From the NCBI GenBank assembly GCA_036653075.1, contig JAVVUQ010000077.1, positions 1-7,319 on the forward strand: a stretch of DNA of 7,319 nt. The letters are read 5' to 3'. A program made the translations under genes and the position numbers. Origin of the DNA: JAVVUQ01 sp036653075 (GTDB lineage Bacteria; Bacillota; Clostridia; Christensenellales; CAG-314). Positions within the stretch are counted from its first letter, which is position 1. Every line of letters starts with the position of its first letter. Of the stretch, positions 1 through 5,989 are shown one piece after another. The notes beneath the pieces were generated by a model. It was not told the DNA's origin and did no database searches. It worked only from the letters and a program-made list of their open reading frames with translations.

Positions 1-118
1 TGTATGCGATATTATCTACAACTTCACTTTCATTACCAAACACTGAAGCGCAAGTCACTGTCATCATACACACCGCTACAGCCGCTAATATTGCAAATAT
101 AATGTTTATCCATTTCAT
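1..118 (-). CDS. Secreted or membrane protein, N-terminal fragment (unidentified)
   Basis: Only the first 39 codons are inside the window; the gene runs leftwards past position 1. The product begins MKWINIIFAILAAVAV and continues to ...VTCASVFGNESEVVDNIAY. It shows a short positive N-terminus, a hydrophobic core at about residues 4-21 and a polar, acidic continuation. That is the layout of a Sec signal peptide, cleaved perhaps near residues 24-28, or of an N-terminal anchor. The cysteine at residue 23 is preceded by V-T, a poor lipobox, so a lipoprotein is less likely. On the minus strand an AAAGG motif lies about 11 nt before the ATG at 118, a weak ribosome binding site. A second in-frame-shifted ATG at 113 is not in this frame. 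The function cannot be told from this fragment. It is divergent from the exporter operon across about 940 bp. Confidence 0.6.
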   Translation of the reverse strand, partial: MKWINIIFAILAAVAVCMMTVTCASVFGNESEVVDNIAY

Positions 119-684
119 ATTTTACTCTGCCTTTATGTTATTGTCGCTATATATTGCTTTTATTTTAAACACATAAAACTATATACTTATAATTATGCCT
201 AAGCAATCATATTTATAACTATATTGTAATTTACTTTTTATAATATTATAGTGTTTGCGCTAAAATATATATACGTTTTGAATCAATTATTTAAATTATA
301 ATAATTAATAGTACTGAATTTTTTTAAAAAAAATACTACCGCTTTGCAAAAAAAACGCAAAAATTGAAGATATTCTATTAAAACGCAATAATAAGCAAAA
401 CTCTATAATAATCGCATTAATCGACAATATCTACTATATTTCGCTATTAAATTGTTTCACGCAATCTATTACAGACATAGTTATACACTTATCCACATAG
501 TTATGCACATTAAAACGCCGCTTATCCACATACATTTCCACCATAATGACGACTTTATCCACAACGGCATAATAATTATGAATTAGTTCAAGTAAAATTT
601 GAATAATAACTTTAATTTTACGCTGCAATGTTTTTAATCTAAGGGGTAAATTTTAGAAAATTTATTTAAATTATTTAATAATAT
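119..684. other. AT-rich gene-free region flanking a DnaA-box cluster
   Basis: No convincing gene is seen here on either strand. The left part (119-480) is almost pure A/T with runs such as T7A8 near 319-335. It holds a weak dyad TTTGC...GCAAA near 343-360 without a following T-run, so no terminator. A CTACTA at 431-436 reads TAGTAG on the minus strand, which recalls the DnaA-trio motif but is only two repeats. The central part (481-563) is less AT-rich and carries the DnaA boxes. The right part (564-684) is again strongly AT-rich and could serve as an unwinding element. The region separates two divergently transcribed genes. Confidence 0.6.
481..563 (+). promoter_or_regulatory. DnaA-box cluster, candidate replication origin or DnaA-titration site
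   Basis: Four exact matches to the DnaA box TTATNCACA lie on the plus strand: TTATCCACA at 489-497, TTATGCACA at 501-509, TTATCCACA at 522-530 and TTATCCACA at 555-563. A fifth site, TTATACACT at 481-489, has one mismatch. All share one orientation, and successive starts are 8, 12, 21 and 33 bp apart, the last two close to whole helical turns. DnaA binds such sites to open an origin, to be titrated, or to control transcription. AT-rich DNA on both sides and divergent flanking genes fit an origin. No dnaA, dnaN, rnpA or rpmH gene is in the window, so a DnaA-box cluster away from the origin, or an element's own origin, remains possible. Confidence 0.65.
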
Positions 685-713
685 TTGACTTTATTAAGTT
701 GATATGATATAAT
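685..713 (+). promoter_or_regulatory. Sigma-A-type promoter of the ABC exporter operon
   Basis: A TTGACT -35 box (685-690) is followed by exactly 17 bp and a perfect TATAAT -10 box (708-713). TG at 705-706 makes it an extended -10 (TGATATAAT). Initiation is expected near 720. It points at the exporter genes, whose start is about 340 nt downstream, so the mRNA has a long untranslated leader. The nearest perfect DnaA box ends 122 bp before the -35, too far to act as a classical overlapping operator. Confidence 0.8.
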
Positions 714-803
714 GTATATTAGTGTGCAAAAAACATAACTAACTATGCAGAAAATTATAATTAACTATTCAGAAAAACATTTACTTTTTTATATATAGAA
801 AAA

Positions 804-878
804 ATGAATAATGATAAAGTTCTTTGCTACTATTTTTATAAAATACGGACACAAGTTAATTCTATTGCGTCTTTATAA
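804..878 (+). CDS. Possible 24-residue leader peptide (weak)
   Basis: An ATG at 804 opens a 24-codon frame, MNNDKVLCYYFYKIRTQVNSIASL, ending at TAA 876-878. It lies wholly in the exporter mRNA leader and overlaps the 5' half of the long stem-loop, so ribosomes on it would melt that structure. An aromatic run CYYFY sits at residues 8-12. Against it, the preceding bases are only A/T-rich with a single AGAAAA stretch and no real Shine-Dalgarno, and AT-rich DNA yields such frames by chance. Treat it as a possible attenuation peptide, not an established gene. Confidence 0.2.
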   Translation: MNNDKVLCYYFYKIRTQVNSIASL

Positions 879-956
879 GTAGCTGCATGTGGTGAGAACT
901 TGAATAAGGCGTAAAAAATCAAAGGTATGGATATAACGCAGAAGTGAGTTTTTAAA

Positions 957-1042
957 ATGAGGAATTTAAAAAATGAAATTTAAAAAATGGAATTTAAAAA
1001 ATGGAATTTAAAACAAGAAATTTAAAGCAAGAAATTTAAAAC
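957..1042 (+). repeat. 14-bp tandem repeat, six units, in exporter leader
   Basis: Units follow the pattern A-[TA]-G-[GA]-A-ATTTAAA-[AG]-[AC]. The first is a 16-bp variant (957-972), followed by units starting at 973, 987, 1001, 1015 and 1029. The first four start with ATG and the last two with AAG. The array ends directly before the ribosome binding site of the first exporter gene, and a truncated seventh unit (AAGAAATGG) runs into it. Because 14 is not a multiple of three, each ATG-bearing unit opens a different frame, and each frame closes at a TAA inside a later ATTTAAA. Confidence 0.8.
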
Positions 1043-1049
1043 AAGAAAT

Positions 1050-1056
1050 GGAGAAG
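1050..1056 (+). promoter_or_regulatory. Shine-Dalgarno that decides the first exporter start
   Basis: GGAGAAG at 1050-1056 has its GGAG core 6 nt before the ATG at 1060, a normal spacing. The in-frame ATG at 1048 lies inside this motif and is itself preceded only by the A-rich repeat without any Shine-Dalgarno. The start at 1060 (MGVFSGLKKY) is therefore preferred over 1048 (MEKIMGVF). Confidence 0.7.
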
Positions 1057-1059
1057 ATT

Positions 1060-2781
1060 ATGGGAGTATTTAGCGGACTAAAGAAATATAAAAAAGATAT
1101 AATTATTGCTTGTTTATTGATAGGATTGGCGTCATTATGTGATTTAATGTTGCCTACGATAATGAGCGAAATTATTGATAACGGAATAAATAAAAATGAT
1201 ATGCCTTACATATATATATTAGGACTAATAATGTTACTGATAGCAGCGTTAGGAATGGTATGTTATATAATATCGGCAAAGCGTGGCGCAAGGGTTGTAA
1301 ATGGATTTGGCGCTGATTTAGTAAACAAAGTATTTTGCAAAGTAAACACAATGAATTTTGACCAATTTTCTGTACTTGGTCCATCGGCGTTATTGACAAG
1401 AACGACAGAAGATGTACAGATGTTAACGGAAACAGTTTATTTTTTTATACGAATAATTGTTGCGTTGCCTTTAATGTTTGTTGGCGGAATATTTTTATCC
1501 TTTTCAAAAGATGTATTATTATCGATAATACTTTTTGCATTTTTACCAATACTTGTAATATTGATATTGGTTATCGGGAAAAAGATGTTTGTGTTATATG
1601 AAAAGTCCGATGAATATGTAGATAAGCAGAATCAAATTATGCGTGAGCGATTATCTGGAATACGAGTTATACGCGCTTTTAACAGAGAAAACACCGAACA
1701 CGATCGAATTGTAGATGCGACCAATATAATGGCAGATAATATTATAAAGTCCAATATACGAGGTGGAATCATAAATCCCATATCGTTACTTATGTTAAAT
1801 GTAGTTATTGTTATTATTGTAATAGTAGGTGGTAATCGAATTATACCGCACGGAAAATTTTCTGGAGCAGATGTAATTGCGGTGATACAGTATATTACGT
1901 TGATTATGAACAGTATAATGATGTTTAGTTGGGCAATACTATTTTTACCCCACGTAAAAGTTAAGATTAACCGAATCAATCAAGTTATGCAAATAGACAC
2001 ACGTGTTGAGCACGCAAAAACTGACGCGCATTTTAATGGTAGGATAAAAACCGAGCATTTATCATTTAAATATGATGGAAGCGAAGAAATGGCGATAAAA
2101 GACATAAATTTAGATATTAAGCCGGGACAAACGGCGGCGTTTATAGGTGGAACGGGATGTGGAAAGACTACAGTATTGCAGCTTTTGATGGGATTTTATA
2201 AACCAACCGAAGGCAAGATATATTATGATAATTATGATTTTGCGACATTAAATGCAGCGACGATACGGGATAACGTAAGTTGTGCGCTGCAAAAGAGCAC
2301 AGTATTCTCGTCGACGATAAAAGAGAACATAAAAATGGGAAAAGCGAATGCGACAGATGAAGAAGTAGCAATAGTAGCTGAAATAGCGGAAGCCGCGTCA
2401 TTTATAGAAAATCTACCTGAAAAGTACGATTATATATTGGAACAAGAAGGGAGCAACTTATCGGGCGGGCAAAAGCAGCGAATAGCAATTGCGCGTGCTA
2501 TAATCAAAGAAGCTGGAATATATATATTTGACGATAGTTTTTCGGCGTTAGATTTTCTAACAGAAAGTCGATTACGTAAAAAGCTCAACAATTATATAAA
2601 AGGAAAGACTCAGATTGTTATAACGCAGCGAATATCTACAGGAATGAACGCAGATATAATATATGTATTTGATCAAGGAAAGATTATAGGAAATGGAACA
2701 CATAAACAACTAATGAAAAACTGCTCGGTATACCAAGAGATATATCGTTCGCAAATTGGTGGTGATTTAGATGCAAGATAA
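1060..2781 (+). CDS. ABC exporter half-transporter, degenerate-site subunit of a heterodimer
   Basis: A half-transporter of 573 residues, with the transmembrane domain first and the nucleotide-binding domain last, the usual exporter length. Six hydrophobic helices are seen at roughly 13-35, 50-72, 127-147, 152-172, 241-257 and 270-296. In the ATPase domain are A-loop Tyr338, Walker A GGTGCGKT (363-370), Q-loop Gln411, a canonical signature LSGGQ (467-471), Walker B IYIFDD (487-492) and D-loop SALD (495-498). Two catalytic positions are altered: the glutamate after Walker B is Asp492, and the switch histidine is Gln523 (VITQRIS). This is the hallmark of the degenerate subunit in TM287/288-, LmrCD- and EfrAB-type heterodimers. 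Its stop overlaps the start of its partner by 11 nt, implying translational coupling. The substrate is unknown; drugs, peptides or lipids are all possible for this family. An alternative start at 1048 adds four residues. Confidence 0.93.
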   Translation: MGVFSGLKKYKKDIIIACLLIGLASLCDLMLPTIMSEIIDNGINKNDMPYIYILGLIMLLIAALGMVCYIISAKRGARVVNGFGADLVNKVFCKVNTMNFDQFSVLGPSALLTRTTEDVQMLTETVYFFIRIIVALPLMFVGGIFLSFSKDVLLSIILFAFLPILVILILVIGKKMFVLYEKSDEYVDKQNQIMRERLSGIRVIRAFNRENTEHDRIVDATNIMADNIIKSNIRGGIINPISLLMLNVVIVIIVIVGGNRIIPHGKFSGADVIAVIQYITLIMNSIMMFSWAILFLPHVKVKINRINQVMQIDTRVEHAKTDAHFNGRIKTEHLSFKYDGSEEMAIKDINLDIKPGQTAAFIGGTGCGKTTVLQLLMGFYKPTEGKIYYDNYDFATLNAATIRDNVSCALQKSTVFSSTIKENIKMGKANATDEEVAIVAEIAEAASFIENLPEKYDYILEQEGSNLSGGQKQRIAIARAIIKEAGIYIFDDSFSALDFLTESRLRKKLNNYIKGKTQIVITQRISTGMNADIIYVFDQGKIIGNGTHKQLMKNCSVYQEIYRSQIGGDLDAR

Positions 2782-4576
2782 AGAACAAAGAGATATAGAG
2801 CTGATACAGAAATACCCAGCCAAGCAAATAGTAGGCAGATTGCTAAGTGACACAAAGAATATACTTAAAGGTTTGATATTGGCGATATTCTTTTCATTAA
2901 TTTCCGTAGCGGCATGGCTCGTAGCTCCTGAGATATTAGGACAAACAACGAATATTTTAAACGAGTTTCATCAAGGTATTATAGCAGAATTGCCAAAGCG
3001 TAAAATACTAATATTAGGATTAATATTGCTAATATGTTATGTAATAAAAGCGATAAGTGACACAGGCAAGATGGTACTTATGAACAATCACGTAAGTCGT
3101 TATTTTACAGCTAATTTAAGAATCAAATTATCCGAAAAGATCAAGCGCTTGCCCGTTAGTTTTGTTGATAAGACGCCATTTGGAGAAATCATATCCCGAA
3201 TGACAAACGATGTATCCCGAATGGGAACGACGGTACACTCGGTATTAGATATGGCGATAATGGGCGTACTACAAATTTTTTTAATAGGCACACTAATGTT
3301 TTTAAAGAATTGGGTGCTTGCGCTTGTAGTAGTAATAACCGTACCAGTGAGTTTTATAATATCGTCAAAAATATCATTTTTAGCAGAGAAGCATTATGGC
3401 GAACTGCGAAAACAAGCTGGAAAAATGTATTCGCATATCGAGGAGCATTACGGTGGATTTAGGACGGTAAAGGCGTACAATTTAGAACAAAGACAAGAAG
3501 TTAAGAACTTTGAAATAACCGAAAAATACAGAAAAGCAGGAGAAAGGAGTTTTTTCTATTCAGAGCTTGTACAACCGATCATCAGTTTAAGTAACAATAT
3601 ATGTTTTATTGTAATATGCGTAATAGGCGGATTGTTTGCAATCAACAAAATTATAGACGTAGGAAGTATAGTTACAATAATATTATACTCAAGGTTGTTA
3701 TCCGGACCAATAGAAAGCATAGCGTCAAGTATGAGTATGTTCCAACAAGTGCTTGCGTCATCACGTAGAGTATACCACATATTAGATATACCAGAAATGG
3801 AACAAATTGAGCAACCCATCAAAAAAGAAAGCACAAATGGAAACGTTACATTTGACCATATTGCATTTAGTTATAGCGACGAACCATTAATAACAGATTT
3901 AAGTTTTGAAGTAAAAAGCGGACAAAAAGTAGCTATTGTAGGACCGACAGGTGGAGGCAAAACAACACTTGTAAACCTATTAATGCGGTTTTATGACATA
4001 CAAAAAGGCACGATAGAAATAGATGGCTTAGACATAATGAAAATGAGTCGAGAAGATTTGCGATCGATGTTTAGTATGGTGTTACAAGATACGTGGTTAT
4101 TTAACGGAACGATTTACGATAATATAGCGTACGGAAAAGAAGGAGCTACTCAAGAGCAGATAGAGCACGCATGCGATATGTCCTATTGCGACCACTTTAT
4201 ACGGACGTTACCGCAAGGATACCAAACATTGGTAAACAACGATATCACTATCATAAGCGCAGGGCAAAAACAGTTATTGACAATAGCGCGCGCCTTTTTA
4301 TCAGACAGAAAGATATTGATATTAGACGAAGCGACATCGAACGTAGATACACGAACGGAGATACTAATACAAAAAGCAATGGACCAGTTGATGGCAGGAC
4401 GAACGAGCTTTGTAATAGCGCACCGCTTATCCACAATCATCGACGCTGACTTGATATTGGTAATCAATAACGGAAACATAATCGAACAAGGCACACACAA
4501 AGACTTGTTATCAAAAAAAGGATTTTACTATGATTTATACCAAAGCCAGTATAGCTTAGTTGTTAAAGATAAATAA
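2771..4576 (+). CDS. ABC exporter half-transporter, catalytic-site subunit of a heterodimer
   Basis: 601 residues with a cytoplasmic N-terminal stretch, six predicted membrane helices between about 32 and 325, and a C-terminal ATPase domain. Motifs are A-loop Tyr368, Walker A GPTGGGKT (391-398), Q-loop Gln439, Walker B ILILDE with catalytic Glu520, D-loop SNVD (523-526) and switch His551 (IAHRLST). The signature is ISAGQ (495-499) instead of LSGGQ, so in the dimer it faces the degenerate site of the partner. The intact site combines this chain's Walker motifs and histidine with the partner's LSGGQ. The two chains therefore complement each other and should work as one heterodimeric exporter at the cytoplasmic membrane. 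The start at 2771 overlaps the upstream gene, and GGTGGTG at 2758-2764 is its likely ribosome binding site. The last codons (GATAAATAA) match the 20-bp repeat that starts right after the stop. Confidence 0.93.
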   Translation: MQDKEQRDIELIQKYPAKQIVGRLLSDTKNILKGLILAIFFSLISVAAWLVAPEILGQTTNILNEFHQGIIAELPKRKILILGLILLICYVIKAISDTGKMVLMNNHVSRYFTANLRIKLSEKIKRLPVSFVDKTPFGEIISRMTNDVSRMGTTVHSVLDMAIMGVLQIFLIGTLMFLKNWVLALVVVITVPVSFIISSKISFLAEKHYGELRKQAGKMYSHIEEHYGGFRTVKAYNLEQRQEVKNFEITEKYRKAGERSFFYSELVQPIISLSNNICFIVICVIGGLFAINKIIDVGSIVTIILYSRLLSGPIESIASSMSMFQQVLASSRRVYHILDIPEMEQIEQPIKKESTNGNVTFDHIAFSYSDEPLITDLSFEVKSGQKVAIVGPTGGGKTTLVNLLMRFYDIQKGTIEIDGLDIMKMSREDLRSMFSMVLQDTWLFNGTIYDNIAYGKEGATQEQIEHACDMSYCDHFIRTLPQGYQTLVNNDITIISAGQKQLLTIARAFLSDRKILILDEATSNVDTRTEILIQKAMDQLMAGRTSFVIAHRLSTIIDADLILVINNGNIIEQGTHKDLLSKKGFYYDLYQSQYSLVVKDK

Positions 4577-4847
4577 ACTTAAATAACGCTAAATAAACTT
4601 AAATTATGATATATAAAGCGTATATTATGATAAAAATGCTTAAATAACTGTAAAATAGCTTAAATAATGATAAATAAGCTTAAATAACGATAAATTTGCT
4701 TAAATAGCGATAAATAAGCTTAAATAACTGTAAAATAGCATAAATAATGATAAATAAGCTTAAATAACGATAAATTTGCTTAAATAATGATAAATAAGCT
4801 TAAATAATGATTTATAATAGTATTTATGGCTAAATAATGATTTATAA
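4577..4847 (+). repeat. 20-bp tandem repeat array, about 13 units
   Basis: The core unit is GCTTAAATAATGATAAATAA. Regular 20-bp units start at 4638, 4658, 4678, 4698, 4718, 4738, 4758, 4778 and 4798. Degenerate units precede them (4577, 4597, 4617), and a 19-bp unit follows at 4829 after an 11-bp interruption. Unit variants (ctgtaaaata, atgataaataa, cgataaattt) recur in the same order at 4638 and 4718, an 80-bp higher-order period that points to duplication of four-unit blocks. Each core unit has TAA in all three plus-strand frames. The period is near two helical turns. The array begins at the stop codon of the exporter gene and fills the whole spacer up to the uppP hairpin. Units are contiguous without unique spacers, so this is not a CRISPR array. 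Confidence 0.9.
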
Positions 4848-4848
4848 T
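4843..4848 (+). promoter_or_regulatory. Possible -10 box for uppP
   Basis: A perfect TATAAT at 4843-4848 would start transcription near 4855, at the first base of the hairpin before uppP. The -35 position (4820-4825, GTATTT) is poor and there is no extended -10. An identical TATAAT occurs 30 bp upstream at 4813-4818 in a related repeat unit. If neither works, uppP would depend on readthrough of the terminator-like hairpin from the exporter operon. Confidence 0.35.
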
Positions 4849-4855
4849 ACTAACG

Positions 4856-4895
4856 CCTCACAAAAGATAAAAAATCGATTTTGTGAGGTTTTTTT
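4856..4895 (+). terminator. Intrinsic-terminator-like hairpin that contains the uppP ribosome binding site
   Basis: CCTCACAAAA (4856-4865) pairs perfectly with TTTTGTGAGG (4879-4888) around a 13-nt loop, followed by seven T (4889-4895) and immediately the uppP ATG at 4896. It has the form of a terminator for the exporter operon. The GAGG at 4885-4888, in the 3' arm, is also the only Shine-Dalgarno for uppP, spaced 7 nt from the start. The folded RNA would hide this site. The hairpin may thus end upstream transcripts and also limit uppP translation. Within it AAAATCGATTTT (4871-4882) is a separate perfect palindrome that could compete with the main fold. Confidence 0.75.
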
Positions 4896-5657
4896 ATGTC
4901 AATATTTCAAGCCATAATGTATGGATTACTACAAGGGGCGACAGAGTTTTTGCCAGTATCAAGTAGCGGACACTTATATCTTCTTAGCGCCTTACTCTCC
5001 GATTCTGCAGACGTAGGTTTTTTTATATGGTTACACGTAGGCACATTGTTTGCCGTAGTAGCGATATATCGAAAACAAATATGGTACTTAATCACTCACC
5101 CGAAAGATAAACGCTTACATTGGCTACTTCTTTCGAGCGTTCCCACCTTTATATTGGCGGCAGCATACAAGTTTCTTATGCCAAATACCGCCACGCCATA
5201 CCTATTACCCGTTGGTTTTGCATTGACAATGGCGCTACTACTGTTCAATGGCAAACATAAAGAAGGAACACTTTCAACAAAACGTATGAAATGGCATCGG
5301 GCAATAATTGTGGGCGTAGTTCAAGGCTGCGCAGTACTCCCAGGACTTTCTCGAAGCGGTTCAACAATCTGCGCATTATCACTTTTAGATGTAAAACACG
5401 AAGATGCGGTAGAATTTTCATTTTTGCTTTCAATACCCGTTATCATAGGCGGAGCGGCAGTAGACATTTATGAAACAGTAAAATATCAGTTGCAACCAAC
5501 AACTTTGCCACTTAATATTTTACTTGGCGTAATAGCGGCAGCCATAACAGGAATAATCGCAATAAACCTAATTCGCCGATTGATAAAAACAGACGCATTA
5601 AATTACTTTGCCTTTTATATGCCTATACCATTACTGCTTTCCATTTTGATATTATAA
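4896..5657 (+). CDS. uppP: Undecaprenyl-diphosphate phosphatase UppP (BacA family)
   Basis: An integral membrane enzyme that removes one phosphate from undecaprenyl diphosphate, returning the lipid carrier used for peptidoglycan and other wall polymers. Overproduction gives bacitracin resistance in known cases. Both family signatures are present: the Q13-xxx-E17 motif followed by FLPVSSSGH (18-26), and PGLSRSGST (149-157) with Arg153. Hydrophobic helices fill the rest, ending in a hydrophobic C-terminus (LLLSILIL). At 253 residues it is somewhat shorter than the 265-285 usual for the family, but no motif is missing. The start at 4896 is fixed by the family N-terminus (MSIFQAIMYGLLQG) and by GAGG 7 nt upstream. 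It follows the exporter genes on the same strand, yet a hairpin lies directly before it, so it is probably expressed separately or by controlled readthrough. Confidence 0.95.
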   Translation: MSIFQAIMYGLLQGATEFLPVSSSGHLYLLSALLSDSADVGFFIWLHVGTLFAVVAIYRKQIWYLITHPKDKRLHWLLLSSVPTFILAAAYKFLMPNTATPYLLPVGFALTMALLLFNGKHKEGTLSTKRMKWHRAIIVGVVQGCAVLPGLSRSGSTICALSLLDVKHEDAVEFSFLLSIPVIIGGAAVDIYETVKYQLQPTTLPLNILLGVIAAAITGIIAINLIRRLIKTDALNYFAFYMPIPLLLSILIL

Positions 5658-5952
5658 CATAAATAAAATAGGTTAAAAATATATAAAATCAATATAAAAA
5701 AATAAATGAAAATATTTAAAAATATTTAAAAAAATAAATTAAAAATAGGTTAAAAAAATAAATAAAAATAAATTATAAAATATATAAAATAAATAATTAA
5801 AAATTTGTTAAAATAAATATAAATAAAAATAAATTATAAAAGTTGGTTGAAAAATAAATTATAAAATATATAAAATAAATATAAAAATAAATAATTGAAA
5901 TATAAATATTTTTATAAAATAATTAAAACAGCGCAAGATTTGATTTGTATAC
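5658..5952. repeat. A-rich low-complexity spacer with a 30-bp direct repeat
   Basis: No gene is seen here. From 5691 to 5928 the plus strand has no C at all and only nine G. An exact 30-bp repeat occurs at 5765-5794 and 5851-5880 (starts AAAATAAATTATAAAA). GGTTAAAAA-like motifs at about 5671, 5748 and 5845 mark imperfect larger units. No hairpin with a T-run follows uppP on the plus strand, so its transcript may run to the hairpin at 5959-5980. Confidence 0.65.
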
Positions 5953-5980
5953 AAAAAAAAGCTCCGCAAAAGCGGAGCTT
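5953..5980 (-). terminator. Intrinsic terminator of the minus-strand surface protein gene
   Basis: AAGCTCCGC (5959-5967) and GCGGAGCTT (5972-5980) form a perfect 9-bp stem with a four-base loop. On the minus strand the stem is followed by a run of T given by the A's at 5953-5960. On the plus strand only two T follow, so it works mainly for minus-strand transcripts, though it may also slow plus-strand transcription from uppP. It lies 160 bp after the stop codon of the surface protein gene. Confidence 0.88.
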
Positions 5981-5989
5981 AAATTATAA

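Larger units (their letters stand above)
721..1059 (+). promoter_or_regulatory. Long structured 5' leader of the exporter operon, with stem-loop 817-901
   Basis: The transcript from the 685-713 promoter carries about 340 nt before the first gene. Within it, four complementary segment pairs nest in order. AAGTTCT (817-823) pairs with AGAACTT (895-901). GCTACT (826-831) pairs with AGTAGC (878-883). TATAAA (837-842) pairs with TTTATA (872-877). GACACAA (848-854) pairs with TTGCGTC (865-871) with one A-C mismatch. Together they give about 25 Watson-Crick pairs in 85 nt around a 10-nt loop. An alternative pairing of TGCGT (866-870) with ACGCA (936-940) would break the apical helix. No strong intrinsic terminator follows, and no known riboswitch class is recognised. 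A drug- or stress-sensing leader is an inference, based on the fact that some drug exporter operons are controlled by leader attenuation. Confidence 0.5.

Noticed and set aside
340..362. Dyad TTTGC...GCAAA as a terminator for the left gene or origin signal
   Set aside because: The stem is only five pairs with a nine-base A-rich loop and no T-run, and it lies upstream of the left gene, not after it.
434..628. A 64-codon minus-strand frame with repeated Val-Asp-Lys
   Set aside because: The VDK triplets are only the translation of the DnaA boxes read on the other strand; there is no ribosome binding site or domain.
817..950. T-box leader suggested by GGTGAGAAC and AAGGTATGGATATAACGC
   Set aside because: There is no proper TGGTACCGCG-like antiterminator sequence, no terminator follows, and the stem does not match T-box Stem I elements.
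4427..4435. A perfect TTATCCACA DnaA box inside the second exporter gene
   Set aside because: It is a single site made by the codons for Leu-Ser-Thr after the switch histidine, a conserved protein motif.
4171..4500. Alternative frames on both strands inside the second exporter gene
   Set aside because: They overlap the well-supported ATPase domain and have no motif, ribosome binding site or independent promoter.
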